Below are positions 24,116 to 33,123 of a stretch of 64,000 nucleotides of DNA, piece by piece. A program made the translations under genes and the position numbers. Where the stretch lies: contig JADIZZ010000007.1 in assembly GCA_016704535.1 (NCBI GenBank), positions 186,001 through 250,000 of the forward strand, given 5' to 3'. Position 1 is the stretch's first letter; every line of letters begins with the position of its first letter. The DNA comes from Betaproteobacteria bacterium. GTDB lineage: Bacteria > Pseudomonadota > Gammaproteobacteria > Burkholderiales > Burkholderiaceae_C. Below the pieces are notes generated by a model. The model saw only the letters and a program-made list of their open reading frames with translations, ran no database searches and had not been told where the DNA came from.

Positions 24116-24295
24116 CTACTTCGCCATCGAACAATGCCCGCCCGCGCTGGCCTGGCCCGAGCCGGCGGCGATCAGCGGCGGCTCGCGCCAAAGGTCGATA
24201 GGCGGGCTGCGCTGCAGGTCCCAGGCGACGAAGGCGAACATCAGCGCCCAGAACAGGGCGCGGCGCAGGCGGGCTGGGTTGAGGGGGGTGGTCAT
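24116..24295 (-). CDS. Small membrane protein at the end of the sulfur locus
   Basis: A 59-aa product starting MTTPLNPARLRRALFWALMF, with one membrane helix (ALFWALMFAFVAW) and a short tail ending GGHCSMAK. It begins 18 bases after the YeeE/YedE gene stop on the same strand, so it is probably co-transcribed with it. No known domain is recognised. Codon use matches the neighbours, supporting a real gene despite its size. Confidence 0.55.
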   Translation of the reverse strand: MTTPLNPARLRRALFWALMFAFVAWDLQRSPPIDLWREPPLIAAGSGQASAGGHCSMAK

Positions 24296-24313
24296 GTCGC
24301 GTCGTCCGACCTT

Positions 24314-25390
24314 TCAGAAGCCGAAGTGGCGCCGCACGCGCAGCCCGATCAGCGTGCCGGCGAAGGCCATCGGCACCCAGATCCAGCCGTGCAGGCTGCC
24401 GGTGGAGACGCCGCTGAGCATGGCGCCGACGTTGCAGCCAAAGGCCAGCCGCGCGCTGTAGCCCATCACGAAGCCGGCCACCAGGCCCACGGCCCACTGG
24501 CGGCCGGTGAGCGGCTTGGAAGCGTCGGGCGCCTTGCCCGCCGCCACCCACAGCGCACCGCACAGGATGCCGATGTTGGTGATGGACGTGACGTCCAGCA
24601 GCAGCGTCTGCGCCAGGCGCTGCGTGTTGCCGGGCTGGCTCCAGAACGGGTTCGTCGCCGGGTCGAAGAGGCCGGTGGCCTGCGCCAGCTTGGCTCCCCA
24701 CAGGCCGAAGCCGTAGACCACGCCCCAGGGCTGGCCGGCGATGACGAGGTTCAGCGCCGCCAGCACGGCCAGGACCAGCGCGCCCTGCACCCAGCGCTTT
24801 TCGAGCCAGTCACGCTGCCAGCCGACGAACAGCCGCACCGTGATACCGGTGGCGATCAGCAGCGCCCAGGTGACGGCCAGCGCCGGTCCGGCGCCCCAGT
24901 TCGCCACCAGTCCCACGGGTTCGACCTGCCCCAGCGCCAGCCAGCGGTCGAGATGCGCCGAACCGACGAAGCTGCCTACGGCGAACAGCGGCAGGATGCC
25001 CATGTTCAGCGGTATGCCGAGACCCGCCTTGTACAGCGTGCCCGAGCCGCAGCCGTCGGCGATCTGCATCGTCAGCCCGAAGACGAAAGCGCCGATGAGC
25101 AGGCTGATGCTGGGCGGGCCCAAGGCGGCCTGCAGTTCGGGGAACGCCCCCAGCAGCGGCATGCACAGCGTGGCCGCCAGGCCCAGCAGCAGCAGCTGGC
25201 CGACGACGCCGCGCGGGTCCCGGGCCTCGACCAGCTGGCGCCAGCCGGTGGTGAAGCCGAAGCGCAGGCCGGCCAGCGCCGCGCCCATGCCGATGCCCAC
25301 CAGCAGTAGCGCGGCCTGGCGCACGGCCACGAACCAGAACAGGAAAACGAAGAAGGCGGCCATCAAGGCCGCCAGGGGCAGGCGTTTCAT
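24314..25390 (-). CDS. YeeE/YedE (TsuA-like) thiosulfate/sulfur-compound transporter
   Basis: Inner-membrane protein of 358 aa with about nine hydrophobic segments. The two diagnostic Cys motifs are IADGCGSGTLYKAG and LAFGCNVGAMLSG. In TsuA the cysteines lining the path pass thiosulfate. The start at 25390 (MKRLPLAALMAAFF) gives the normal length; longer frames overlap the rhodanese gene. It lies 43 bases downstream of the exported rhodanese and upstream of a small membrane protein, together forming a thiosulfate or sulfane-sulfur handling unit (inference). Confidence 0.88.
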   Translation of the reverse strand: MKRLPLAALMAAFFVFLFWFVAVRQAALLLVGIGMGAALAGLRFGFTTGWRQLVEARDPRGVVGQLLLLGLAATLCMPLLGAFPELQAALGPPSISLLIGAFVFGLTMQIADGCGSGTLYKAGLGIPLNMGILPLFAVGSFVGSAHLDRWLALGQVEPVGLVANWGAGPALAVTWALLIATGITVRLFVGWQRDWLEKRWVQGALVLAVLAALNLVIAGQPWGVVYGFGLWGAKLAQATGLFDPATNPFWSQPGNTQRLAQTLLLDVTSITNIGILCGALWVAAGKAPDASKPLTGRQWAVGLVAGFVMGYSARLAFGCNVGAMLSGVSTGSLHGWIWVPMAFAGTLIGLRVRRHFGF

Positions 25391-25433
25391 CGGCAAGCGG
25401 CTGCGGCGGCTTGGGGGCCGTTTGGGCAGCGGG

Positions 25434-26417
25434 TCAGTTGAAGGTGCGGTCCATCCAGAGCTTGAAGTCGACCAGCAACTGCCCGGCGCGACCCGGCACA
25501 TTGTCCATCGTCGCCGGGGCGCCCGATGCCTGCGACCACTCGACCATCGAGCCGGGGTACATGCGCACACCCTTGTGACCCGCCAGTTCCGAGAGGGCAA
25601 ACCAGTTGATCGCCGCCCAGTGGCCGGTGTTGCAGAAGCTCACCGCGTCGCCGTCGCCGTCGCCGGCGCTGGACGAGGCATCGGCCAGCCGCTTGACTTC
25701 GGCGGCGGGCAGCATGCGCGCCGAGTCGGGCGCAAACCAGCGTGTGTACTCCAGGTTCACCGCACCCTTGAGCGTGCCCGGCACCAGCGAAGCCGCGTGG
25801 CGCGTCTGGCCGTTGAAGAAGGGCGAGGGGCGGGCGTCGAGCAGTCTTGCGCCACTGGCAGAGGCTGCCGCTCCTGCAACGAGCCGCCGCTGCAGCTCTT
25901 CACGCGTCGCGATCAACGAAGTGTCGAAGCTGGGCACGTAGGTGCTGGCCGGCACGGCCAGGGGCATGTCGTCTTGCGGCAGCCCGGCCTCGCCCCAGGC
26001 TTCCATGCCGCCGTTGAGGATGGACAGCTGCTTCAGACCCAACACCTTCAGTGTCCAGTAGACCCGCGCGGCGGCACCGAAGTCGGTGGCGTCTTCACCG
26101 CTGTAGGTGACCACGACGTGGGTCGCCGGGCTCAGGCCGAGTGTCTGCACCAGCCGCGTCAGGCGGCCCAGGTCGGGCAGTTCGCCCGGGTTCGATGCCG
26201 GCCCGCGCCAACTGCTGTAGGGCGCCGACAGCGCGCTGCGGATGTGCTGCTTGTCGAAGGCCTTGGGGCTGCGGATGTCGATGACACGCAGGTCGGGCTG
26301 GGTCAGCCGGGCTTGCAGTTCGGTCGGGGACAGCAGCGGGGGCACGTCGGGCGAGGCCTGAGCGGCCAGGGCGGCGAATGCGAAGAGGGCGGCAAAGAGT
26401 CGAGACAGGATGTTCAA
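25434..26417 (-). CDS. Exported tandem-rhodanese sulfurtransferase
   Basis: A protein of about 327 aa with signal peptide NILSRLFAALFAFAALAAQA. The first rhodanese domain (LRVIDIRSPKAFDKQHIRSA) has VTYSGEDA where a catalytic Cys would be, so it is inactive. The second domain carries the active loop FCNTGHWAA with C262 and ends before KLWMDRTFN. It likely transfers sulfur from thiosulfate in the periplasm. No ATG suits the signal peptide; TTG at 26417 is the best start. It is followed by the YeeE transporter and is divergent from a thioredoxin-fold gene. Confidence 0.88.
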   Translation of the reverse strand: MNILSRLFAALFAFAALAAQASPDVPPLLSPTELQARLTQPDLRVIDIRSPKAFDKQHIRSALSAPYSSWRGPASNPGELPDLGRLTRLVQTLGLSPATHVVVTYSGEDATDFGAAARVYWTLKVLGLKQLSILNGGMEAWGEAGLPQDDMPLAVPASTYVPSFDTSLIATREELQRRLVAGAAASASGARLLDARPSPFFNGQTRHAASLVPGTLKGAVNLEYTRWFAPDSARMLPAAEVKRLADASSSAGDGDGDAVSFCNTGHWAAINWFALSELAGHKGVRMYPGSMVEWSQASGAPATMDNVPGRAGQLLVDFKLWMDRTFN

Positions 26418-26593
26418 GGCGGAACCGAAGGTAGCTGGGGGCAGGGTGCAAATTCTGCCTTCCGGCCGCCTGCCGCCCAACGATGGAATCGTTGGATGCA
26501 TATGCCTGCGCGGCGCAGTGGCACTGCGGCCGCGTGTATCGTCCCCGAACGCAAACCCATCCCTACGCGCCGCAGGTCGGCGCTGCCGCCCCG

Positions 26594-27019
26594 ATGAACG
26601 ACACAAGCCCTGCCGCCGTGCACCGGGCGCGCTGGCTCAAGTGGCCGCTGATCCTGCTGGCGCTGGCGGGCGTCGGCGCCTTCCTGTGGCAAGCGCTGCC
26701 GGGGGGCGCGTACCCCACCGACCTGTCTCGCGTCGGTGCCGGGCGTCCGGTGCTGGTGCTGGCGCACGATACCAACTATGTCGGCAGCGCCGAGGTGATG
26801 GAACTGATGAACGGCATCCGCGGCGACTACGACGGGCGGGTCGATTTCCTCGTCGCACACCTGGCACTGGCCGATGCACAGGTCTTCGCCGAGCGCCACG
26901 CGGCCCGCGACGGCACCGTGCTGCTCTTCGCCGCCGACGGCCGCCGCGTTGGCGTGGTCCACATGCCGCAAAATGCCGACGAACTGCGCCGCGCGCTGGC
27001 GCAGGCCTTCGGGCCCTGA
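26594..27019 (+). CDS. Thioredoxin-fold membrane-anchored protein without CxxC
   Basis: A 141-aa product. The N-terminal signal anchor is WPLILLALAGVGAFLWQAL. The remainder predicts a thioredoxin-like fold: VLVLAHDTNYVGSAEVMELM, VDFLVAHLALADAQVFAERH, GTVLLFAADGRRVGVVHM and a last helix. The position of the usual CxxC is taken by HDTNYVGS, and no cysteine occurs in the protein, so it is not a redox enzyme. The start at 26594 is the ATG in MNDTSPAAV. Divergent from the rhodanese gene, it may act as a scaffold or partner for it (inference). Confidence 0.65.
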   Translation: MNDTSPAAVHRARWLKWPLILLALAGVGAFLWQALPGGAYPTDLSRVGAGRPVLVLAHDTNYVGSAEVMELMNGIRGDYDGRVDFLVAHLALADAQVFAERHAARDGTVLLFAADGRRVGVVHMPQNADELRRALAQAFGP

Positions 27020-27093
27020 TCTCGTTTCGCGGGCCGCCGGTTGCGCCCTCCGGCGCGTGATGCCTGGGGCCGACAGGCCCCGATACTTGCCCC

Positions 27094-28551
27094 GTGGACT
27101 TCGTCAACCTGCCCCTGCTGGCCGCCGCCGCGCTCGTGTTCGTCAGCGTGCTGGCTGGGCTGTTCTCGGCGCGCATCGGTTTCTCCTTCCTGCTCGTCTT
27201 CCTGCTGGCCGGCGTGCTGGCGGGCGTGGACGGCATCGGTGGCTGGCAGTTCGACGATGCGCGCATCAGCTTCTGGGTCGGCAACGTGGCGCTGGCAGTG
27301 ATCCTGCTCGACGGCGGATTGCGCACCGCCTACGCCACCTTCCGCACCGGGCTGCGGCCGGCGTCGGTGTTAGCCACCGTGGGGGTGTTGATCTGCGCCG
27401 GCATTACTGCGGCGGCCGGTGTGCTGCTGGTGGGGCTGGACTGGGGCACGGCGCTGTTGCTGGGCGCCATCGTCGGCAGCACCGACGCGGCGGCGGTGTT
27501 TGCGCTGCTCACCCGCTCGGGCGTCACGCTGAACGAACGTGTGGCGGCGACGCTGGAGATCGAATCGGGCGTCAACGACCCGATGGCGGTCTACCTCACG
27601 CTGGTCTTCATCGCGCTGCTGGCGGCGCCGCCGGGGGAGGCCTCGGTCTGGACCGGCATGGCGACCGCCTTCGTGCAGCAGTTCGGCTGGGGAACGGCCG
27701 CCGGCGTGGCCAGCGGCTTTGCGATGGCCGAATTGCTCAGGCGCGTGGCTGCGCGCGATGCCGGTGGCGGTGTCCTGGCGCTGCTGGTGGGTGCGGCAGG
27801 GCTGAGTGTGTTCGCGGCCACGGGCTGGCTGGGCGGCTCGGGCTTTCTGGCCGTCTACCTCTTCGGGCTCATCGTCGGCAACCGTGCCAGCGCCGAAGTG
27901 GCGCCCACGCTGGCGGCGATGGACGGCTACGCCTGGCTGGCGCAGGCCGGCATGTTCCTGCTGCTGGGCCTGCTGGTGACGCCATCGACGATGACGGGTT
28001 CGCTGCTGCCCGCGCTGGGCGTGGCGCTGGTACTGATCTTCGTGGCGCGGCCGGTGGCGGTGTGGCTGTGCCTGGTGCCCTTCCACTTCTCGGCGCGCGA
28101 GACCTGGTTCATCGCCTGGGTGGGCCTGCGCGGTGCGGTGCCCATCGTGCTGGCGCTGTTCCCGTTGTTGGCGGGCACCCCGCAGGCCATGCTGCTGTTC
28201 AACATCGCCTTCGTCGTGGTGCTGGCTTCACTGCTGACCCAGGGCACGACGATCGCGCTGGTGGCGCGCAAACTGGGCGTGGCACTGCCGGACCCCGGCG
28301 ACGAACGGCAGCAGCGTGCGGTGTTCCGCGACTTCGTGCTCGACCCCCACACGCCAGTGGCCGCGGTGTGCGAGTTCTACGGCCTGCCCGTGCCGCCCAA
28401 CGCCGAGTTGTCGCTGTGTGACTGGATGCGGGCCGAGCTGCGCCGTCCACCGGTGGCAGGCGACTGCGTGCGCCTGGGCCCAGCCATGCTGGCGGTGCGT
28501 GAGTTGCAGGACGGGCGCATCGCCAGCGTCGGCCTCGGGCTGACGGCATGA
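27094..28551 (+). CDS. Potassium/proton antiporter (CPA1/NhaP2 type)
   Basis: A 485-aa inner-membrane antiporter. A 12-13 helix Na_H_exchanger domain includes GSTDAAAVFALL (with GTDAxxVF-type Asp) and ESGVNDPMAVYLTLVF (the ND motif of CPA1 antiporters). A cytoplasmic C-terminal region of about 90 residues (VFRDFVLDPHTPVAAVCEFY to the end) fits the regulatory domain of NhaP2/CvrA. Start GTG at 27094 (MDFVNLPLL). The end overlaps the next gene by 4 bases (ATGA), so they share an mRNA. Confidence 0.92.
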   Translation: MDFVNLPLLAAAALVFVSVLAGLFSARIGFSFLLVFLLAGVLAGVDGIGGWQFDDARISFWVGNVALAVILLDGGLRTAYATFRTGLRPASVLATVGVLICAGITAAAGVLLVGLDWGTALLLGAIVGSTDAAAVFALLTRSGVTLNERVAATLEIESGVNDPMAVYLTLVFIALLAAPPGEASVWTGMATAFVQQFGWGTAAGVASGFAMAELLRRVAARDAGGGVLALLVGAAGLSVFAATGWLGGSGFLAVYLFGLIVGNRASAEVAPTLAAMDGYAWLAQAGMFLLLGLLVTPSTMTGSLLPALGVALVLIFVARPVAVWLCLVPFHFSARETWFIAWVGLRGAVPIVLALFPLLAGTPQAMLLFNIAFVVVLASLLTQGTTIALVARKLGVALPDPGDERQQRAVFRDFVLDPHTPVAAVCEFYGLPVPPNAELSLCDWMRAELRRPPVAGDCVRLGPAMLAVRELQDGRIASVGLGLTA

Positions 28552-29570
28552 ACTCGTGGATGCTCGAAGAAGCCCGCTCGGCGGCCGACGCCGTGGCGGG
28601 CCAGCTCGCCGCCGACGAAGCGATTTACGCCGCGCTGGGCCGCAAGCTGCGCGATCAGCCCCCCGCGGTGGCGGTGACCGTGGCGCGCGGGAGTTCCGAC
28701 CACGCTGCGGGCTACCTGGCTTATCTCGTGATGTCGCGGCTCGGGCGCATCGTCGCTTCGCTGCCGATGTCGCTGGTGACGCTGTACAAGTCGCCGCTGC
28801 AGGCCCGGCAGACGCTGGCCGTGGCGATTTCGCAGTCGGGCCAGAGCCCCGACGTCGTCGAGCCCGTCGGCTACTTCCGTGCCGGCGGTGCGACCACGGT
28901 GGCGCTGGTCAACGATGCTGCGTCGCCCCTGGCGCAGTCCGCCGAATGGGTGCTGCCGCTGCACGCCGGGCCCGAGCGCAGCGTGGCCGCCACCAAGAGC
29001 TTCATCGCCAGCCTGGTGGCCGGCGCGCGGCTGGTGGCGCACTGGCAGGACGACGCGCCGCTGCTGACGGCTTTGCAGGCCCTTCCCGAGGCGCTGCGCG
29101 TGGCCGCGGGTACCGATTGGTCGGCCGCGCTGGACGTGCTGGTGCCTGCGCGCGCGGCCATGGTGGTGGGCCGCGGCCCGGGTTTTGCCGTCGCGAACGA
29201 GGCGGCCCTGAAGCTCAAGGAGACCTCGTCGCTGCAGGCCGAGGCCTTCAGCGGCGCCGAAATCCAGCACGGTCCGATGGCGCTGATCGACGACGGCTAC
29301 CCGCTGCTGATCTTCGCCACGCGAGGGCCCGCTTCGGCCGGGCTCGTCGAGCTGGCCGCATCGATGCGCCAGCGCGGCGCGCGCGTGCTGCTCGCCGCGC
29401 CGGACGGCGTACCTACCCGCGATCTCACGCTGCCCACCGCGCCCACGCCCGACCTCGACCCCATCGTTGCCGTGCAGGCCTTCTACGGCCTGGCCGCGCA
29501 ACTGGCGCTGGCGCGCGGTTTCGACCCCGACCAGCCGCGCCACCTGCGCAAGGTGACGCGCACGCAGTAG
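28548..29570 (+). CDS. SIS-domain sugar isomerase/deaminase (GlmS C-domain/AgaS-like)
   Basis: A 340-aa protein with two SIS domains and no glutaminase domain. Typical pieces: ARGSSDHAAGYLAYLV, SLYKSPLQARQTLAVAISQSGQSPDVVE (serine-rich phosphate-binding loop), AATKSFIASL, GRGPGFAVANEAALKLKETS and EAFSGAEIQHGPMALI. This pattern fits glucosamine-6-phosphate deaminase II or related isomerases used in amino-sugar catabolism. No nag genes adjoin, so the substrate is unproven. It starts inside the antiporter stop (ATGA), which implies translational coupling. Confidence 0.87.
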   Translation: MNSWMLEEARSAADAVAGQLAADEAIYAALGRKLRDQPPAVAVTVARGSSDHAAGYLAYLVMSRLGRIVASLPMSLVTLYKSPLQARQTLAVAISQSGQSPDVVEPVGYFRAGGATTVALVNDAASPLAQSAEWVLPLHAGPERSVAATKSFIASLVAGARLVAHWQDDAPLLTALQALPEALRVAAGTDWSAALDVLVPARAAMVVGRGPGFAVANEAALKLKETSSLQAEAFSGAEIQHGPMALIDDGYPLLIFATRGPASAGLVELAASMRQRGARVLLAAPDGVPTRDLTLPTAPTPDLDPIVAVQAFYGLAAQLALARGFDPDQPRHLRKVTRTQ

Positions 29571-29580
29571 GCGCTGAGCG

Positions 29581-30300
29581 TCAGAGTGGCCGCTCGCGCT
29601 GCCGCTCGGCCCGCAGCGTCTCACGCATCACCCGCGCAGCCTGTTCGGCGGCCCGCCAGGCGGCCTGGTGCGTGAGCCTCAGACAGAACTGCATCTGGGG
29701 TTCGCTCGACCACATGCCGCGTTCGATCACCACGTCGCCGCTCTCCACCGTCGTCTGCGCCAACAGGCGGCCCAGGGCGTCGGTCACGCGCAGGCCGAGT
29801 TCCAGGCGCGCGGCGTAGTTGGTGCTGGCAGCCACCGCAGCCACGAAGGGGGGGATGGGCACCGGAATCGGAACCAGCCAGTTCAGCTTGTGGCTGAGGA
29901 CCAGGCGAATTTCGGTCACGGATAGCGCAGCCTCGGCCTCGCCGGCGGGGGACAAGGGCAGGGCGGCGGGCAGGGCACCGCCGGCAAAAGCTGCGCCGAG
30001 CTGGCGCTGCAGCGCGGCATCGACGATGGCACCCAACGGCAACTGGAGTCGGGCCCTGCCGACGGCGCACATGTCCGGTCCGGGGTCCATCTGTCCACGG
30101 ACCGAAGGCGTCATCTCCAGCGCCACGCGGCCGGGCAGCGGTGGCGCGGAGGCCGCCACGGCCGCGGGAAACAGCGCCGGTTCGACCTTGCCGATCACCA
30201 GGGTGTCGCAGCCGCTCAGCATCACCCCGGCCGCCAGCAGGCCCGGTGCCAGCGCCAGTCGGGCCATCCGCCTCCACAGGTGCGCAGTCCAGAGGCTCAC
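29581..30300 (-). CDS. Hypothetical outer-membrane or periplasmic lipoprotein
   Basis: A 239-aa product with a lipobox (VMLSGC) after a hydrophobic signal. The body contains strands around VALEMTPSVRGQM, ALSVTEIRLVLSHKLNWLVPI and LGLRVTDALGRLLAQTTVES. No family is assigned. The GTG start at 30300 overlaps the stop of the upstream PDZ lipoprotein gene as GTGA; a later ATG at 30267 (MARLALAPG) also fits. The two lipoprotein genes probably function together. Confidence 0.65.
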   Translation of the reverse strand: MSLWTAHLWRRMARLALAPGLLAAGVMLSGCDTLVIGKVEPALFPAAVAASAPPLPGRVALEMTPSVRGQMDPGPDMCAVGRARLQLPLGAIVDAALQRQLGAAFAGGALPAALPLSPAGEAEAALSVTEIRLVLSHKLNWLVPIPVPIPPFVAAVAASTNYAARLELGLRVTDALGRLLAQTTVESGDVVIERGMWSSEPQMQFCLRLTHQAAWRAAEQAARVMRETLRAERQRERPL

Positions 30301-31187
30301 GGCCCTGCCGCACGCTGCAGCGTGCGTTCCATGGCCTGGCCTTCACGCTGCAGTTGCAGCACCAGCGCCTGCCCCGGTGCCAGCGCGCGCAGCCACAGTT
30401 CCAGCTGCGCTGTCGTGTGCAACTCGCGGCCGCTGGCGGCCAGCAGCAGGTCGCCGGGGCGCAGCCCTGCCGCCTCGGCCAGGCCGCCGATGCTCACCTT
30501 GGAGACGAGCACTGCACCGCGCTCGGCCGCCCCGGGGGGCAACACCAGCCCGGCCGCGCGCGCCGCGGTGGCGTCGAGCGTGCGCACCTGGAAGCCGAAG
30601 GGCGCCGGCGCCGCGGGTGCGATCAGCGTGGCACCGCAGGCCATCGGCAGCGTGAGCGTGGCGGGATACTGCAGCGCCTGTGCCTGTGCCTCGACGGCCT
30701 GGCCCGCAGCCGCACCGGCACCCACGCCCGTCGCCACGATGATGACCCCCAGCACCGGGATGAAACTCAGCACCGCGGCGCCCACGCCCACACCCACCGC
30801 GGCGCCGCCGGCCGCGCCGCCCAGCACCGCACCCTTGCCGGTGGGTGGCGACGCGGTCGCGCTCGATCCGATGGTGGCGGGCTGGCCATCGCTGCCCTGA
30901 CAGCTCAGCCGCAAGGGTGTGGTCGAAGTGAGCACCGTCACCGCGCCCGGCGTGGCCGGCAGCACCCAGGTGCCGCGGTCGTTGCTCAGTTCGCAACGTG
31001 CGCCCGGGCAGCCTGGCGTCTCGACGGTGATCTGCTGCGGCACCGACGTGCCGGGCTGCGTGGCGCAACCCACCGACAGCAGCGTCAACAGCAGGCACAG
31101 CAACCCCTTCGCTCGCTGCGAGGGAACCGCGCCGAGACTGCAGCGGCCATGCCCGTCCATGCCGGACACGCTAGTCCTGCGCTGCAT
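30297..31187 (-). CDS. PDZ-domain lipoprotein with glycine-rich membrane segment
   Basis: A 296-aa product with lipobox LSVGCA after a hydrophobic segment. Residues about 115-160 form a glycine-zipper-like membrane stretch (GAVLGGAAGGAAVGVGVGAA). The C-terminal part is a PDZ domain: VSKVSIGGLAEAAGLRPGDL, LLAASGRELHTTAQLELWL and VLQLQREGQAMERTLQ. The PDZ domain may recognise partner C-termini in the envelope; no protease domain is present. The start at 31187 (MQRRTSVSG) is tentative, with 31160 as an alternative. It lies upstream of the second lipoprotein and divergent from the ABC importer. Confidence 0.75.
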   Translation of the reverse strand: MQRRTSVSGMDGHGRCSLGAVPSQRAKGLLCLLLTLLSVGCATQPGTSVPQQITVETPGCPGARCELSNDRGTWVLPATPGAVTVLTSTTPLRLSCQGSDGQPATIGSSATASPPTGKGAVLGGAAGGAAVGVGVGAAVLSFIPVLGVIIVATGVGAGAAAGQAVEAQAQALQYPATLTLPMACGATLIAPAAPAPFGFQVRTLDATAARAAGLVLPPGAAERGAVLVSKVSIGGLAEAAGLRPGDLLLAASGRELHTTAQLELWLRALAPGQALVLQLQREGQAMERTLQRAAGP

Positions 31188-31312
31188 GGGTGGCTTTGCG
31201 GTGCGTCAACAGCGCACCCTCTCACGGTGGCGCGCCCGCAGACCTCGGGCCCGTTGGCGCGCCGGTCCTGGGTACGATCGGCGCTTCCTTCGTACCGCCT
31301 TCGGAGTTGCCT

Positions 31313-32302
31313 ATGCGTGCCGCCCTCCTGCGCCCCCTGCTGGTTGCCACCACGCTTTTTTCGGCGGCACTGGGCGCCCACGCGCAGCAGAAGTTCAGCT
31401 TCACGACCAACTGGTACGCGCAGGCCGAACACGGCGGCTTCTACCAGGCGCAGGCCGCGGGCCTGTACAAGAAGGAAGGGCTGGACGTCACGATCAAGAT
31501 GGGCGGCCCGCAGGTCAACATCATGCAGCTGCTGGCCGCCGGGCAGACCGACTGCGTGATGGGCTACGACATGCAGACCTTCAGCGCCTGGGAGCAGGGC
31601 ATCGAGGCCGTCACCGTGGCAGCGGCCTTCCAGAAGGATCCGCTGGTGCTCATCGGCCATCCGGGCAAGCTCAAGAGCCTGGCCGACCTGCGCGGCAAGA
31701 CCATCCTCATCTCGCCCGCCGGCTACACGGTGCAGTGGCCCTGGCTGAAGGCCAAGTACATGCTCGACGACCGCCAGCGCCGGCCCTACAGCTTCAGCAT
31801 CCAGCCCTTCATCGCCGACAAGAACGTCGTGCAGCAGGGCTACGTGACGAGCGAGCCCTACGCCATCGAGAAGGAGGCCGGCTTCAAGCCCGCCACCTTC
31901 CTGCTGGCCGACCACGGCTGGCCGCCCTACAGCACCACCATCGTCTGCATGGCCAAGACGGTGAAGGAGCGCCCGCAGGCCGTGGCCGCCTTCGTCAAGG
32001 CCAGCATGCAGGGCTGGAAGGACTACCTCAAGGGCGACGCCAAGGCCGCCAACGCGCTGATCCGCAAGGACAACCCGGCGATGACCGATGACCGCCTGGC
32101 CGTGGGCATACGTCTCCTGAACGAGAGTGGCGTGGTCTTCGGCGGCGACGCGGCCAAGCTCGGTGTGGGCATCGTCACCGATGAGCGCATGAAGAAGACC
32201 TACGACACGATGGTGTTGCTGCAGCAGCTCGACCCGAAGAAGGTCGACGTGAGGCGCACCTACACGACGCAGTTCGTCAAGGACCTGAAGATCCTGCCTT
32301 GA
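31313..32302 (+). CDS. NMT1/THI5-like ABC transporter substrate-binding protein
   Basis: A 329-aa periplasmic binding protein. Signal peptide LLRPLLVATTLFSAALGAHA. The mature part begins FSFTTNWYAQAEHGGFYQAQAAG, the classic NMT1 start (compare ThiY/SsuA), then LDVTIKMGGPQVNIMQLLAAGQTD, DLRGKTILIS and NVVQQGYVTSEPYAIEK. Ligands in this family include thiamine precursors, nitrate, sulfonates and aromatics; none can be chosen here. The start at 31313 follows CGGAG. It is first of three genes, with ATPase and permease closely following. Confidence 0.9.
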   Translation: MRAALLRPLLVATTLFSAALGAHAQQKFSFTTNWYAQAEHGGFYQAQAAGLYKKEGLDVTIKMGGPQVNIMQLLAAGQTDCVMGYDMQTFSAWEQGIEAVTVAAAFQKDPLVLIGHPGKLKSLADLRGKTILISPAGYTVQWPWLKAKYMLDDRQRRPYSFSIQPFIADKNVVQQGYVTSEPYAIEKEAGFKPATFLLADHGWPPYSTTIVCMAKTVKERPQAVAAFVKASMQGWKDYLKGDAKAANALIRKDNPAMTDDRLAVGIRLLNESGVVFGGDAAKLGVGIVTDERMKKTYDTMVLLQQLDPKKVDVRRTYTTQFVKDLKILP

Positions 32303-32313
32303 ACGGCAGCCGG

Positions 32314-33123
32314 ATGAGCGGCAACGCCATGCACGGTGCGCCCGCGGTCGAAGTGCGGGCCGCCGCGAAGACCTACCCCAACGGCACGCAGGCCCTGCTG
32401 CCGGTGAACCTGACGGTGGCCGCGGGCGACTTCGTTACCCTGCTCGGCCCCAGCGGCTGCGGCAAGAGCACGCTGCTGAAGATGGTGGCCGGCCTGCTGG
32501 CGCCGAGCAGCGGCGCGTTGCAGCTGTGGGGCCGGCCGGTCGAGACCGCGAACGCCGCGGGCGGTGCCTTGAGTTTCGTCTTCCAGGAAGCGACGCTGAT
32601 GCCCTGGGCGCGTGTCGACGCCAACGTGCGCCTGCCGCTGGACCTGGCGGGCCTGCCGCGCGCCGAGGCCGATGCCCGCGTAGGGCAGGCGCTGCGGCTC
32701 GTGGGGCTGGAGCGCTTTGCCAGCCACCTGCCGCGTGAACTGAGTGGTGGCATGCAGATGCGGGTGTCTATCGCGCGCGGCCTGGTGACGCAGCCGCGGC
32801 TCTTGCTGATGGACGAGCCTTTCGGCGCGCTGGACGAGATCACGCGCAACCGGCTCGACGGCGAGCTGCTCGCGCTGTGGCAGGCCCAGGGGCTAGCGGT
32901 GCTCTTCGTCACGCATTCGATCCACGAGGCCGTGTTCCTTTCGCGCCGCGTGCTGGTGATGGCGGCGCGGCCCGGGCGCGTGGTGGACGAAGTGGTGATC
33001 GATGAACCCTATCCACGCAGCCCGGCCTTCCGCGTTTCCACGGCGTTCAGCCAGCACGCGGCGCGGTTGCAGGACTGCCTGCTGCGCGCCAGCGGCGGTG
33101 CCTTCGACGAGGCGCTGGCATGA
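32314..33123 (+). CDS. ABC transporter ATP-binding protein (nitrate/sulfonate/taurine type)
   Basis: A 269-aa ATPase with Walker A GPSGCGKST, signature LSGGMQMRVSIARGL, Walker B LLLMDEPFGALDE and switch His in FVTHSIHEAVFLS. The EPFGALD and HSIHEA forms place it in the SsuB/TauB/NrtD group. The start ATG at 32314 (MSGNAMHGAP) is chosen; a TTG at 32299 overlapping the binding-protein stop (TTGA) is possible. Its end overlaps the permease start by 4 bases. Confidence 0.93.
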   Translation: MSGNAMHGAPAVEVRAAAKTYPNGTQALLPVNLTVAAGDFVTLLGPSGCGKSTLLKMVAGLLAPSSGALQLWGRPVETANAAGGALSFVFQEATLMPWARVDANVRLPLDLAGLPRAEADARVGQALRLVGLERFASHLPRELSGGMQMRVSIARGLVTQPRLLLMDEPFGALDEITRNRLDGELLALWQAQGLAVLFVTHSIHEAVFLSRRVLVMAARPGRVVDEVVIDEPYPRSPAFRVSTAFSQHAARLQDCLLRASGGAFDEALA

